Origin: Isoptericola halotolerans
GTDB taxonomy: Bacteria > Actinomycetota > Actinomycetes > Actinomycetales > Cellulomonadaceae
DNA: 64,000 bases
NCBI RefSeq assembly: GCF_013149785.1
Contig: NZ_JABEZU010000001.1
Coordinates: forward strand, 620,001-684,000
Reading direction: 5' to 3'
A program made the position numbers and the translations under genes. Of the stretch, positions 36,691 to 45,178 are shown piece by piece (within the stretch, counting starts at the first letter, position 1; every line of letters begins with the position of its first letter). The notes under the pieces were generated by a model. The model did not search any database and had not been told where the DNA came from. It saw nothing but the letters and a program-made list of their open reading frames with translations.

Positions 36691-37880
36691 TCCCCGACAC
36701 CGCCGCCACCGCCCTGACCGACGAGCAGCGCAAGCTGAGCCAGACGGTGCGCGAGTTCGCCGACGAGGTCGTCGCGCCGGCCGCCTACCGGTACGACACC
36801 GAGCGCCGGCTGCCGATGGAGATCATCGCGCAGATGGGAGAGCTCGGGCTGTTCGGGCTGCCGTTCCCGCGCGACGTGGGCGGGCAGGGCGACGACTACG
36901 TGTCGCTGTGCCTCGCCGTCGAGGCGCTCGCCCGGGTGGACCAGTCGATCGCCGTGACGCTGGAGGCCGGCGTCGGGCTCGGCATCATGCCGATCTTCCG
37001 GCACGGCACCGCCGAGCAGAAGGAACGCTGGCTGCCGGACCTCGTGGCCGGCCGGGCGCTCGCGGCGTTCGGGCTCACCGAGGCCGGCGCCGGCTCGGAC
37101 GCGGGGGCGACGCAGACGACGGCGCGGCTCACCTCGGGCCCGGCCGGGGACGAGTGGGTCATCGACGGCACCAAGCAGTTCATCACCAACTCCGGCACTC
37201 CGATCACCAGCGTCATCACCATCACGGCCGTCACGGGCGAGCGGACCGGTGGCGACGGCGTCGTGCGCCCCGAGCTGTCGTCCATCCTGGTGCCCGCGGG
37301 CACCCCGGGCCTGACGGTCGGCGAGCCCTACGACAAGGTCGGCTGGCACACCTCGGACACCCACCCCTTGCGGCTCGACGGGGTCCGGGTGCCGGCGGCG
37401 AACCTGCTCGGCGAGCGGGGCCGCGGGTACGCGAACTTCCTCCACGTCCTCGACGAGGGTCGCGTCGCGTTCGCCGCTCTGGCCACCGGCGCCGCGCAGG
37501 GGTGCCTGGAGGAGGCGCTGCGGTACGCGAAGGAGCGCACCGTGTTCGGGCGCTCCATCGGGAGCAACCAGCACGTCGCCTTCACCCTCGCGCGGATGCA
37601 GGCGCGCGTGCACGCGGCCCGGCTGTGCTGGTTGGACGCGGCGCTCAAGCTCACCCACGGCAAGCCGTTCAAGGCCGAGGCGTCGGTCGCCAAGCTCACC
37701 GGTGGGGAGGCGGCGATGGCGAACGCCCGGGACGCCTCGCAGATCTTCGGCGGGTACGGGTTCCTCAACGAGAACCCCGTCGCCCGGCACTACCGCGACT
37801 CGAAGATCCTCGAGGTCGGCGAGGGCACCACGGAGGTCCAGCTCATGATCATCGCCCGCGACCTGGGGCTGGCTTCATGA
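36687..37880 (+). CDS. Acyl-CoA dehydrogenase (isovaleryl-CoA dehydrogenase-like)
   Basis: A 397-residue FAD flavoenzyme, ATG 36687 overlapping the accA1 stop. It has AFGLTEAGAGSDAGA (FAD/substrate loop), the C-terminal QIFGGYGFLNENPVARHYRD and GEGTTEVQ, which contains a conserved Glu. It corresponds by position to FadE19 of mycobacteria. In leucine breakdown it would oxidise isovaleryl-CoA to 3-methylcrotonyl-CoA, the substrate of the neighbouring carboxylase; other short branched acyl-CoAs are also possible. Electrons go to ETF, encoded elsewhere. Confidence 0.88.
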   Translation: MIPDTAATALTDEQRKLSQTVREFADEVVAPAAYRYDTERRLPMEIIAQMGELGLFGLPFPRDVGGQGDDYVSLCLAVEALARVDQSIAVTLEAGVGLGIMPIFRHGTAEQKERWLPDLVAGRALAAFGLTEAGAGSDAGATQTTARLTSGPAGDEWVIDGTKQFITNSGTPITSVITITAVTGERTGGDGVVRPELSSILVPAGTPGLTVGEPYDKVGWHTSDTHPLRLDGVRVPAANLLGERGRGYANFLHVLDEGRVAFAALATGAAQGCLEEALRYAKERTVFGRSIGSNQHVAFTLARMQARVHAARLCWLDAALKLTHGKPFKAEASVAKLTGGEAAMANARDASQIFGGYGFLNENPVARHYRDSKILEVGEGTTEVQLMIIARDLGLAS

Positions 37881-37981
37881 GCGCAACCATGAGTGCCGAA
37901 CAGGACCTTGCGCCCGCTATGGGCCCGTACAGCGGGCCCAGGTTCCTGCTCGGCACCGGGGGGTGGAGGGGCGATGCGTGA
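37877..37981 (+). CDS. 34-codon bridging ORF before the MaoC gene, with internal hairpin
   Basis: ATG 37877 overlaps the dehydrogenase stop (ATGA), and its stop at 37979-37981 lies inside the start of the MaoC gene (ATG 37974). The peptide has no recognisable family. TGGGCCCG (37920-37927) and CGGGCCCA (37933-37940) form a perfect 8-bp stem around TACAG within it. Like the ORF before bkdC, it may keep ribosomes moving across a gap. Coding function doubtful. Confidence 0.35.
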   Translation: MSATMSAEQDLAPAMGPYSGPRFLLGTGGWRGDA

Positions 37982-38468
37982 CGAGATCCAGCGCGGCCTC
38001 TACTACGACGAGCTCGACGACGGCGTGCGGTACGTGCACCGGCCCGGCCGCACCCTCACCGAGGCCGACAACACGCTGTTCACGTCGGTGACGATGAACC
38101 CGCAGGGCCTGCACCTGGACGCCGCATGGGCGGCCACCCAGCCGTTCGGGCGGCCGCTGATGAACTCCATGCTCACGCTCGCCACCCTGGTCGGGCTCAG
38201 CGTCGCCCACCTCACCAGAGGCACCATCGTGGCGAACCTCGGGTTCACCGAGGTGCGGTTCCCGGCCCCGATGTTCCCCGGCGACACCCTCTACGGGTCG
38301 ACGACGGTGCGCGACCGCCGGCTCTCGGCCTCCCGGCCGGGCACGGGGATCGTCACGCTCGAGCACGTCGGCACCAACCAGGACGACGTCGAGGTCGCCC
38401 GGGCCGTGCGCACCGTCCTGATGTGGACCCGCGCCGGGCACGAGCAGGCCGGGAAGGACGAGCCGTGA
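37974..38468 (+). CDS. MaoC-family hydratase/dehydratase
   Basis: A 164-residue hot-dog-fold protein. ATG 37974 follows GGTGGAGGGG. It carries NPQGLHLDAAWAAT, the region of the catalytic Asp/His in R-specific hydratases, and FPAPMFPGDTLYGSTTV. The mycobacterial equivalent at this position is Rv2499c. With the CitE-like lyase next door it should hydrate an unsaturated C5-C6 acyl-CoA, such as 3-methylglutaconyl-CoA or itaconyl-CoA, giving the R-isomer used by the lyase (inference from the conserved cluster). Confidence 0.85.
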   Translation: MRDEIQRGLYYDELDDGVRYVHRPGRTLTEADNTLFTSVTMNPQGLHLDAAWAATQPFGRPLMNSMLTLATLVGLSVAHLTRGTIVANLGFTEVRFPAPMFPGDTLYGSTTVRDRRLSASRPGTGIVTLEHVGTNQDDVEVARAVRTVLMWTRAGHEQAGKDEP

Positions 38469-39334
38469 CCCCGGAGCCCTTCACCCTCGGACCGGCCCTG
38501 CTGTTCTGCCCGGCCGACCGCCCCGACCGGTTCGCCAAGGCGGCCGAGAGGGCCGACGGCGTGATCCTCGACCTGGAGGACGGCGTCGGACCGGCGTCGC
38601 GGGAGGCCGCCCGCCGGGCACTGCAAGAGCACCCCCTGGACCCCGCGCGGACCATCGTGCGGGTCAACGCCGTCGGCACCCCCGACCACGAGGCGGACCT
38701 GGCGGCGCTCGCCGGCACCGCCTACACGACCGTCATGCTGCCCAAGGCCGACGGCCGGTTCGTCGGTCCGCTGCTGCGGGCCGACGGCGCCCCCTACGCG
38801 GTGGTGGCCCTGTGCGAGACGGCCGCGGGGGTGCTCGCCGCCCCGGCGCTCGCCATGCGGCCCGACGTCGTCGCGCTGGCCTGGGGTGCCGAGGACCTGG
38901 TCGCCTCCCTCGGCGGCACGTCCAGCCGGCGAGCGGACGGCACCTACCGCGACGTCGCCCGGCACGCCCGGTCCGCCGTGCTGCTGGCCGCGGGGGCGGC
39001 GGGCAAGGCCGCCGTCGACGCCGTGCACGTGGACCTGGACGACCTCGACGGGGTGCGCGCCGAGGCCGAGGACGCCGCCGCGTGCGGGTTCACCGCCACG
39101 ATGTGCGTCCACCCGCGGCACGCCGAGGCGGTCCGCGCGGCGTACGCACCCAGCGGCGAGGAGGTGGAGCGGGCCCGGCGCCTGCTCGACGGCGCCGGGG
39201 TGCCGCCCTCGGGCGGTGCGGTACCGGGCGGGGCGGCGCGCGTCGATGGGCAGATGGTCGACGAACCGCTGCTGCGGCACGCGCGCACGGTGCTCGAGCG
39301 GGCCGTGGCAGGAGGGGCCGTCGGCGAGCACTAA
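38465..39334 (+). CDS. CitE-like beta-hydroxyacyl-CoA lyase (HpcH/HpaI family)
   Basis: A 289-residue (beta/alpha)8-barrel, GTG 38465 overlapping the MaoC stop (GTGA). LFCPADRPDRFAKAAERAD and VILDLEDGVGPASREAA hold the CoA- and metal-binding residues; ALCETAAGVLAAP and CVHPRHAEAV follow. It is not citrate lyase: no CitD or CitF is present. The mycobacterial counterpart Rv2498c has been described as a stereospecific lyase for (R)-3-hydroxy-3-methylglutaryl-CoA and citramalyl-CoA, which would finish leucine breakdown to acetyl-CoA and acetoacetate. It ends the operon. Confidence 0.85.
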   Translation: MTPEPFTLGPALLFCPADRPDRFAKAAERADGVILDLEDGVGPASREAARRALQEHPLDPARTIVRVNAVGTPDHEADLAALAGTAYTTVMLPKADGRFVGPLLRADGAPYAVVALCETAAGVLAAPALAMRPDVVALAWGAEDLVASLGGTSSRRADGTYRDVARHARSAVLLAAGAAGKAAVDAVHVDLDDLDGVRAEAEDAAACGFTATMCVHPRHAEAVRAAYAPSGEEVERARRLLDGAGVPPSGGAVPGGAARVDGQMVDEPLLRHARTVLERAVAGGAVGEH

Positions 39335-39385
39335 GGTGCTGTGCGGCGGGCGCCCGGTCCGCCGCGGACGGCAGGGAGGTGCCCG

Positions 39386-39991
39386 GTGGAGCTGTCGCTG
39401 GTGCTCGGCCCGATGAAGTCCGGCAAGTCGCTCGACCTCATCGCGCAGGTCGCCCCGCTGGCGTACTCGCGGCTGAGCTGCGCCGTCGTGCAGTCCGCCC
39501 GGCACGTGCGCGACGCGCAGATCGTCTCGCGCACGGGGGCCTCGCTGCCCACGATCAAGCTGGAGACGCTCGAACCGCTGCTGCACACGGACGAGGACGT
39601 CGTCGCGATCGACGAGGTCCACATGTTCACCCCCGCCGACGTCCGCGTCGTCGAGGAGCTGGTGCTGCGCGGCACCCGGGTCATCGCCTGCGGCATCGAC
39701 CTCGACCATCGGGGCGAGCTGTTCGCGACGATCCGCGCCCTGCTGGAGCTCGGCCCCACGGATGTCCGGTACCGCCGAGCGGTGTGCGACCGGTGCCAGG
39801 ACCTGCACGCGGCGTTCACGCAGGTGCTCAGCGGCGGGGTGCCGTTCCTCGAACCGCTCGGGGCCTCCGAGCCGTTGCCCGACGACGGCACCTTCACCTA
39901 CGAGGCGCTGTGCCGCCGCTGCTTCGTGCTGCCGGAGACGGCGATCGTCACCGGCTCGCCCGGCGTGCCGCGGGCCACCGCGCAGCCGTAG
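39386..39991 (+). CDS. tdk: Thymidine kinase (type II)
   Basis: A 201-residue salvage kinase, transferring phosphate from ATP to thymidine. P-loop GPMKSGKS at residues 8-15, catalytic-site IDEVHMF with Glu77, and structural zinc ligands Cys134, Cys137, Cys176 and Cys179. GTG 39386 follows AGGGAGGT. Length is typical. It sits 51 bases after the leucine operon and is not functionally linked to it. The LID region between the P-loop and IDEVH is somewhat unlike enteric TdK (SARHVRDAQIVSRTG). Confidence 0.88.
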   Translation: MELSLVLGPMKSGKSLDLIAQVAPLAYSRLSCAVVQSARHVRDAQIVSRTGASLPTIKLETLEPLLHTDEDVVAIDEVHMFTPADVRVVEELVLRGTRVIACGIDLDHRGELFATIRALLELGPTDVRYRRAVCDRCQDLHAAFTQVLSGGVPFLEPLGASEPLPDDGTFTYEALCRRCFVLPETAIVTGSPGVPRATAQP

Positions 39992-40079
39992 CGGCTCCGC
40001 GGCACGGCCGCGAGAACGCCGCCGGCCCGGACCCGACCGCACCTCGGCCGACATCCTCACGACGTGGCACCATCGTGCC

Positions 40080-40805
40080 GTGACGACGACGCCTGAGCCC
40101 TCCGAGAACCCGTACCGCGTCCTGGTGCTCGCCGGTCGTGGCCGCTACGAGGACCCGTGGCACGACCACGCCGCGACGAGCCACCGCCTCGCCCTGGCGC
40201 TGGACGAGCTGGAGCTCGGGGGCAGGACCACCGACGTCGTCGTGCGATCCACCTTCCCCGACGCGCTCGACGACCTCGACGACGTCGACCTGCTGGTGGT
40301 CAACGCCGGCACCTCCTGGCCGGGTTTCCGCGAGGCGGGCATCGGGCCCGACGACGACGCGTGGGCGCCGTTCCACGCCCGGCTCGACGCCTGGGCACGG
40401 GACGACGGGCGGGTCCTCGCGGTGCACCAGTCGGCCAACACGTTCGACGACGCCCCGGGCTGGGAGGAGATCCTCGGGGGCCGTTGGGTGCCGGACACCT
40501 CGTACCACCCGCCGTTCCGCCGGACCGAGGTCACCCTGGCCACCGGCGGGCACCCGATCATCGCCGGGTCGCCCGGCTCGGTCGACCTCGACGACGAGCG
40601 GTACTGCGCGCTGCGGGTCGCGGCGTCGTCCGAGGTGCTCGGCTGGGTCCCTGACGACGACGGCGGGCGGCAGCCGGTCGTGTGGGCGACGGAGGAGCAC
40701 GGGGGCCGCACGGTGTACAGCGGTCTCGGGCACGACGTGCGGGCCTACGACTCCCCGGGCTACCGGAACCTGCTGCTGCGCGCCGCCACCTGGTTGCTGG
40801 CGTGA
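40080..40805 (+). CDS. ThuA-domain protein
   Basis: A 241-residue protein with a class-I glutamine-amidotransferase-like fold (YRVLVLAGRGRYEDPWHDHA; LLVVNAGTSWPG; VYSGLGHDVRAYDSPGYRNL). ThuA proteins occur near sugar-utilisation genes, such as trehalose/maltitol oxidation in rhizobia, but their reaction is poorly defined. GTG 40080 is chosen because the fold begins right after it; no clear ribosome-binding site is visible, so it may be leaderless. It overlaps the copC-like gene (GTGA), so the two are translated together, an unusual pairing. Confidence 0.8.
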   Translation: MTTTPEPSENPYRVLVLAGRGRYEDPWHDHAATSHRLALALDELELGGRTTDVVVRSTFPDALDDLDDVDLLVVNAGTSWPGFREAGIGPDDDAWAPFHARLDAWARDDGRVLAVHQSANTFDDAPGWEEILGGRWVPDTSYHPPFRRTEVTLATGGHPIIAGSPGSVDLDDERYCALRVAASSEVLGWVPDDDGGRQPVVWATEEHGGRTVYSGLGHDVRAYDSPGYRNLLLRAATWLLA

Positions 40806-41407
40806 GGGTTCGTGCCCTGATCTCCGGCGCCGTCGGCGTGGTCCTGGTCCTCGGGGTCGCGCCTCCTGCGTCGGCGCACAACTACGTGGTGAGCACGGAC
40901 CCGGCCGAGGACGAGGACGCCACCACGGCCGTCGAGGAGGTCTCTGTCACGTTCAACGACGTGGTGCTCGACCTGGGCCGCGACGCCACCACGGTCGATG
41001 TCACGGGACCCGACGGCAGGCACCACGCCGTCGCCTGCCCCGAGCTGTCCGACGAGACGGTGTCCGTCCCGGTCGAGCTGGGCGGGCCGGGGGAGTACCG
41101 GGTCGCCTGGCGGATCGTCTCGGCCGACGGTCACCCGGTCTCGGGCGACTTCACCTTCACCTACACCCCTCCGTCGGGCACCGACGAGGCCGCGGGCGCC
41201 GCTGGACCCGTGTGCGCGCCGGCCGGAGCCGGCACGGGGGAGGCGGAGGACGCGCAGGGCGACCAGAGCACCTCCGGCTCCACCCCGCCGGCCGGCGTGC
41301 TGATCGCCGTCGCGGGCGGCACGGTCCTGCTGGGCGTCGCGGTCGTGCTCGCCCTCGTCGTGGCGGGCCGCCAGCACCGACGCCGACAGGACGGCGCCTC
41401 GGACTGA
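40802..41407 (+). CDS. CopC-domain membrane-anchored protein
   Basis: A 201-residue exported protein. Signal peptide to about residue 25 (VLVLGVAPPASAHNYVVSTD), with mature N-terminal His, the usual copper ligand of CopC; the second conserved part is VSADGHPVSGDFTF. A Gly/Ala/Ser-rich linker and one transmembrane helix (about 165-190) with a basic tail follow. This matches the actinobacterial YcnJ/CopC layout without the CopD membrane domain. Copper binding outside the membrane is likely. Confidence 0.85.
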   Translation: MRVRALISGAVGVVLVLGVAPPASAHNYVVSTDPAEDEDATTAVEEVSVTFNDVVLDLGRDATTVDVTGPDGRHHAVACPELSDETVSVPVELGGPGEYRVAWRIVSADGHPVSGDFTFTYTPPSGTDEAAGAAGPVCAPAGAGTGEAEDAQGDQSTSGSTPPAGVLIAVAGGTVLLGVAVVLALVVAGRQHRRRQDGASD

Positions 41408-41482
41408 CGGGTCCGGCATCCTGGTCAACTGGTCCCGGTGGACGATCAACTCCGTGGGACGGCGGCGGCACAGCATGGTCGG

Positions 41483-42646
41483 GTGACCACCTCGACACGT
41501 CCCCCGACCGCGCCGACGGCGAGAGCGACCTGGACCCCCGTCCTCTCCCTGACCTTCGGCATCACCATGCTGGTCTCCAGCGAGTTCCTGCCCGCCGGGG
41601 TGCTGCCCGGGCTGGCCGCCGACCTCGGCGTCACCGAGGGCACCGCCGGCCTGGCCGTCGCCGCGACCGCCGTGGCCGGGCTGCTCACCGCCCCCACCAT
41701 CGCCGTGGTGGTGCCCCGTGCCGACCGCAGGACCGTGCTGTCCGCCCTGCTGGCGGTCGGCGCCGTGGCCAACCTCGTCGTCGCCGTCGCGCCGTCGTTC
41801 GGCGTGCTGCTGGCCGGCCGGCTCCTGCTGGGCGTCGCCGTCGCCGGCTACTGGGCCTTCGCGTTCGCGGCGGGCATCCGGGCCGTGCCGGGCCGCGCCG
41901 CCACCGTCTCGACCACCCTCGCCCTCGGCGTCAGCATCGCCACCATCGCCGGGGTGCCGCTGGGGTCGCTCCTGGGCGACGTGTTCGGCTGGCGGCTCGT
42001 GTTCGCCCTGGCCGCGCTGCTCACGGCCGCCAGCGCCGTCGCCGTGTGGATCTCGATGCCGAGCGTGCCCGCGCAGCCGGGTGCCGGCCTGGCGATGCTG
42101 CGCCAGGCCCTGGCGCACCGGCGGCTCATGCTCGGGATCGGGTTCCTCTTCGTGGCGGTGCTGGGCAACTTCGCGGCCTACCCGTTCATCCGCCTCGCCA
42201 TCGAGAGGGTGGATGTCTCGGCGGTCGCGCTGCTGCTGCTCCTGTGGGGCCTCGGTGGCCTGGGCGGCAACCTCGCCGCGGGGGCTCTGTCCCGTCGGTT
42301 GCGGCTGGCCACGACGGCCGGACCGGCGCTGTTCGCGCTCGCGCTGGCCGTGCTGGCCGGGGCGGACACGTTGTGGGTGGCGGTGCCGGCGGTGATCCTG
42401 TGGGGCTTCGGGATGAACATGGTCCCGGTGTCGACCCAGCTCTGGGTGACGACGGCGGAGCCGCGGCGCACCGAGTCGGCGCTCGCGCTGCAGGTGACCG
42501 CGTTCCAGGCCGCGATCATGCTGGGGTCGGTCCTAGGGGGCCGGCTGCTCGACGGGTCAGGTCTGACGCCGGTGCTCCTGACCGGTGCGGTCCTCGCCCT
42601 CGTGGGTGCTGCGGGCTTCGCGAGCCTGCGCGGGCGGACGGGATGA
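41483..42646 (+). CDS. MFS transporter (drug/sugar efflux type)
   Basis: A 387-residue protein from GTG 41483 (GTG 41438 is an alternative). Twelve hydrophobic segments; the motif between helices 2 and 3 is VVPRADRRTVL, as in DHA1 efflux pumps of the AraJ/YdhP type. SSEFLPAGVLPGLAADLGVT at the N terminus fits the same group. Its substrate is unknown. Its last 90 bases overlap, tail to tail, the end of the AraC gene. Confidence 0.85.
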   Translation: MTTSTRPPTAPTARATWTPVLSLTFGITMLVSSEFLPAGVLPGLAADLGVTEGTAGLAVAATAVAGLLTAPTIAVVVPRADRRTVLSALLAVGAVANLVVAVAPSFGVLLAGRLLLGVAVAGYWAFAFAAGIRAVPGRAATVSTTLALGVSIATIAGVPLGSLLGDVFGWRLVFALAALLTAASAVAVWISMPSVPAQPGAGLAMLRQALAHRRLMLGIGFLFVAVLGNFAAYPFIRLAIERVDVSAVALLLLLWGLGGLGGNLAAGALSRRLRLATTAGPALFALALAVLAGADTLWVAVPAVILWGFGMNMVPVSTQLWVTTAEPRRTESALALQVTAFQAAIMLGSVLGGRLLDGSGLTPVLLTGAVLALVGAAGFASLRGRTG

Positions 42647-43462
42647 GTGCGCACGCCAGCAGCGCGGCGTCATCCCGTGCACGCTCGTGAAGGCGCGGCT
42701 GAACGCGGCGACCGACCCGTAGCCGACGGCGAACGCGACGTGGGTGACCGAGCGGTCGTCGTCGGCGAGCAGCTGGCGGGAGCGGTGCATCCGTACCTGG
42801 CGGACGAACTGCAGGGGGCTGGTCCCCAGCGCCACCCGGAATCGCTCGCCGAGGCTGGAGCGGCTCAGGTGCGCGATCCGGGCGAGCTCCTCGAGCGTCC
42901 AGGAGCGGGCGGGGTCGTGGGAGACGGCGGCCACGACCCGTCCGAGCTCGGGGGCGAGGCTCTCGGGGGCGGGCGGGTCGTCGGCCAGCTCGCGGTGGTG
43001 CTTGCGCATGGCCGCGGCGATCAGCTCGCCGTAGCTCGTGGCGAAGTAGCTCAGGTGGTGGGCGGTGGACATCGGGCACATCTCGACCAGGGCGGTGATG
43101 CCGCGGTGCGTGGTGCCGAAGTCGCGCGCGACGAAGTGCTCGGGCAACGGTGGCTCGCCGCCCGACTGGCGGACGGACGCCAGGACGAGTCGCGTGGCTT
43201 CCGTGGTCCGCACCCGGTACGCGTGCGCCCGGCCGAGGAAGGCCGCGTCGCTCGCCGTGAGGACCTCGGTGGCCTGCCACGACTCGACGGCGAGCTCGCC
43301 GTCCAGGACCAGGAGCCAGGCGGACGGGCCGGGAAGGTGGACGGTGGTGCCCGCTCCGAGGTGCTCGACGCTCGACCCGGTCAGCTCCCAGCGGGCGGTA
43401 CGCGGGTCGACGGCGGACGACGTGCCGCTCGGCGCGACGCGTGGGGGCTCCAGGACGACCAT
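42557..43462 (-). CDS. AraC-family regulator with cupin-like N-terminal domain
   Basis: About 301 residues from ATG 43462 (GTG 43471 is an alternative). The N-terminal half looks like a cupin sensor (LPGPSAWLLVLDGELAV); the C-terminal half has two helix-turn-helix units (WTLEELARIAHLSRSSLGER and VTHVAFAVGYGSVAAFSRAF). The last 30 residues, after MTPRCWRAH, are a poorly ordered extension translated from DNA that on the other strand encodes the end of the MFS pump. Such AraC proteins often control the neighbouring MFS gene, which is the likely target. Confidence 0.85.
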   Translation of the reverse strand: MVVLEPPRVAPSGTSSAVDPRTARWELTGSSVEHLGAGTTVHLPGPSAWLLVLDGELAVESWQATEVLTASDAAFLGRAHAYRVRTTEATRLVLASVRQSGGEPPLPEHFVARDFGTTHRGITALVEMCPMSTAHHLSYFATSYGELIAAAMRKHHRELADDPPAPESLAPELGRVVAAVSHDPARSWTLEELARIAHLSRSSLGERFRVALGTSPLQFVRQVRMHRSRQLLADDDRSVTHVAFAVGYGSVAAFSRAFTSVHGMTPRCWRAHSSRPPAQAREARSTHEGEDRTGQEHRRQT

Positions 43463-43498
43463 GACCGGCACAGCGCGACCCGGGCCGGGACTATTCCC

Positions 43499-43978
43499 TC
43501 AGGCTCCGGCGAACCCGGTCTGGCGCCAGGCCTCGTAGACGGCGATCGAGGCCGCGTTGGTCAGGTTCAGGGAGCGGCGTCCGGCCAGCATGGGGATCCG
43601 CAGCTGGTCGGTCACCCGCGGGTGCGCCAGGACGTCGTCGGGCAGGCCGGTGGGCTCCGGCCCGAAGAGCAGCACGTCGCCCGGCGTGTAGGTGACGGAG
43701 GTGTACGACGTCGTCGCCTGCGTGGTGAAGGCGAAGACGCGGGCGTCCGGCAGGGCATCGAGCACGGCGTCCAGCGACGTGTGCACGTCCATGAACGCCA
43801 GGTCGTGGTAGTCCAGCCCGGCCCGCTTGAGCTTGGCCTCGGACAGGTCGAAGCCGAGCGGCTCCACGAGGTGCAGGCGCGCGCCGGTCACCGCGGCGAG
43901 GCGGATCGCCGACCCGGTGTTCCCGGGGATGCGCGGCTCGAAGTACACGACGTGGACGAACGGGTCTGGCTGGGGCAC
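43499..43978 (-). CDS. trmL: tRNA (cytidine/uridine-34 2'-O)-methyltransferase
   Basis: A 159-residue SPOUT methyltransferase from GTG 43978 (GTG 43984 also possible). Motifs: PGNTGSAIRLAA (motif 1, Asn and Arg), LLFGPEPTGLPDD (motif 2) and RIPMLAGRRSLNLTNAASIA (motif 3, knot and SAM site). TrmL methylates the wobble ribose of tRNA-Leu isoacceptors using SAM. Complete and typical in length. Confidence 0.9.
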   Translation of the reverse strand: MPQPDPFVHVVYFEPRIPGNTGSAIRLAAVTGARLHLVEPLGFDLSEAKLKRAGLDYHDLAFMDVHTSLDAVLDALPDARVFAFTTQATTSYTSVTYTPGDVLLFGPEPTGLPDDVLAHPRVTDQLRIPMLAGRRSLNLTNAASIAVYEAWRQTGFAGA

Positions 43979-44059
43979 GCCCACGATTCTCGCACCCGCG
44001 CCCGGGGGCTCCTGCGGCCGGACGGCGCGCCTCGTGCAGCAGGCGCGCTGCGCAGCCCC

Positions 44060-44065
44060 TAGCCT
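44060..44065 (+). promoter_or_regulatory. Likely minus-10 of a leaderless dehydrogenase transcript
   Basis: TAGCCT ends six bases before ATG 44072, so the transcript may begin at the start codon or one base before it. No ribosome-binding site is visible, consistent with leaderless translation. Confidence 0.45.
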
Positions 44066-44071
44066 CGATGG

Positions 44072-45178
44072 ATGGAACCCGTACCTGCACAGATGAAGGC
44101 GGTCCAGCTCGTCGGGCACGGCGGTCTGGAACAGCTGGTCTACCGGGAGATCCCCACCCCTGCCCCGGCTCGGGGGGAGGTGCTGATCGACGTGCACGCC
44201 TGCGGCATGAACAACACGGACGTCTGGGTGCGCGAGGGCGCCTACGGCACGGAGACCGACGCCGCGGAGGTGTCGACCTGGCGGCGCGGCCGCTCCACCC
44301 TGGAGTTCCCCCGCATCCAGGGGACCGACACCGTCGGGGTGATCGCCGCGGTCGGCGACGGCGTGCCGGCCGAGCGTGTCGGCGAGCGCGTCATGGTCGA
44401 CTTCAGCATCTACAACAGGCCCGAGGGCGACGAGTCCCTGGCCGACATCGACTACATCGGCCACGGACGCGACGGCGGGTACGCCGAGTACGCCACGGTG
44501 CCCGCCGAGAACGCCTACGAGATCACGTCCGACATCAGCGACGCCGAGCTCGCCACGTTCTGCTGCGCCTACCTCACCGCGGAGCAGATGCTCGACCGCG
44601 CACGGCTGGCTTCCGGCGAGAACATCCTGGTCACGGGGGCCTCCGGCGGGGTGGGCTCGGCGATCGTGCAGCTCGCCCGGGTCCGCGGGGCGATCCCGTA
44701 CGCGGTGACGAGCGCCGGCAAGGAGGACGCGCTGCGCGAGATCGGTGCCGAGGGTGTGATCCTGCGGGACACCGACGACCTCGTGGCCGCGACCGAACGC
44801 GTCGTCGACGGACCGGTCGACGTCGTGGCGGACCTGGTGGCCGGGCCGATGTTCAACGACCTGCTGCGGATCCTGCGACCCGAGGGCCGGTACACCACCG
44901 CCGGGGCGATCGGGGGCCCGGTGGTCGACCTCGACCTGCGCACCATGTACCTCAAGCAGCTCGAGCTGCACGGTTCCTCGCAAGGGACACGGACGGCCTT
45001 CCGCCGGCTGGTGCGCTACATCGAGAGCGGTGAGATCAAGCCGCTGCTGGACCGTGCCTTCCGGTTGTCCGAGTTCCACGAGGCGCAGCGCACCTTCATG
45101 GCCAAGACCTATGTCGGCAAGCTGGTCGTCGTCCCCGACCGGCACTGGGAGACGGTGGGAGCCGATCATGCATCGTGA
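44072..45178 (+). CDS. Zinc-type medium-chain alcohol dehydrogenase / quinone oxidoreductase
   Basis: A 368-residue MDR protein. The GroES-like N-terminal half has DVHACGMNNTDVWVREG; the Rossmann half has LVTGASGGVGSAIVQLARVR at about residue 188. It lacks the GHE-type catalytic zinc triad of true alcohol dehydrogenases, so it may be a zinc-free reductase such as a quinone or crotonyl-type oxidoreductase. It overlaps the proline-racemase-family gene by 11 bases, so both act in one unit, perhaps in hydroxyproline or related imino-acid metabolism (inference). Confidence 0.8.
   Translation: MEPVPAQMKAVQLVGHGGLEQLVYREIPTPAPARGEVLIDVHACGMNNTDVWVREGAYGTETDAAEVSTWRRGRSTLEFPRIQGTDTVGVIAAVGDGVPAERVGERVMVDFSIYNRPEGDESLADIDYIGHGRDGGYAEYATVPAENAYEITSDISDAELATFCCAYLTAEQMLDRARLASGENILVTGASGGVGSAIVQLARVRGAIPYAVTSAGKEDALREIGAEGVILRDTDDLVAATERVVDGPVDVVADLVAGPMFNDLLRILRPEGRYTTAGAIGGPVVDLDLRTMYLKQLELHGSSQGTRTAFRRLVRYIESGEIKPLLDRAFRLSEFHEAQRTFMAKTYVGKLVVVPDRHWETVGADHAS

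Noticed and set aside
38465-39334. Citrate lyase beta subunit (CitE in the strict sense)
   Set aside because: No CitD, CitF or CitC genes are present, and the operon is for branched-chain acyl-CoA breakdown.
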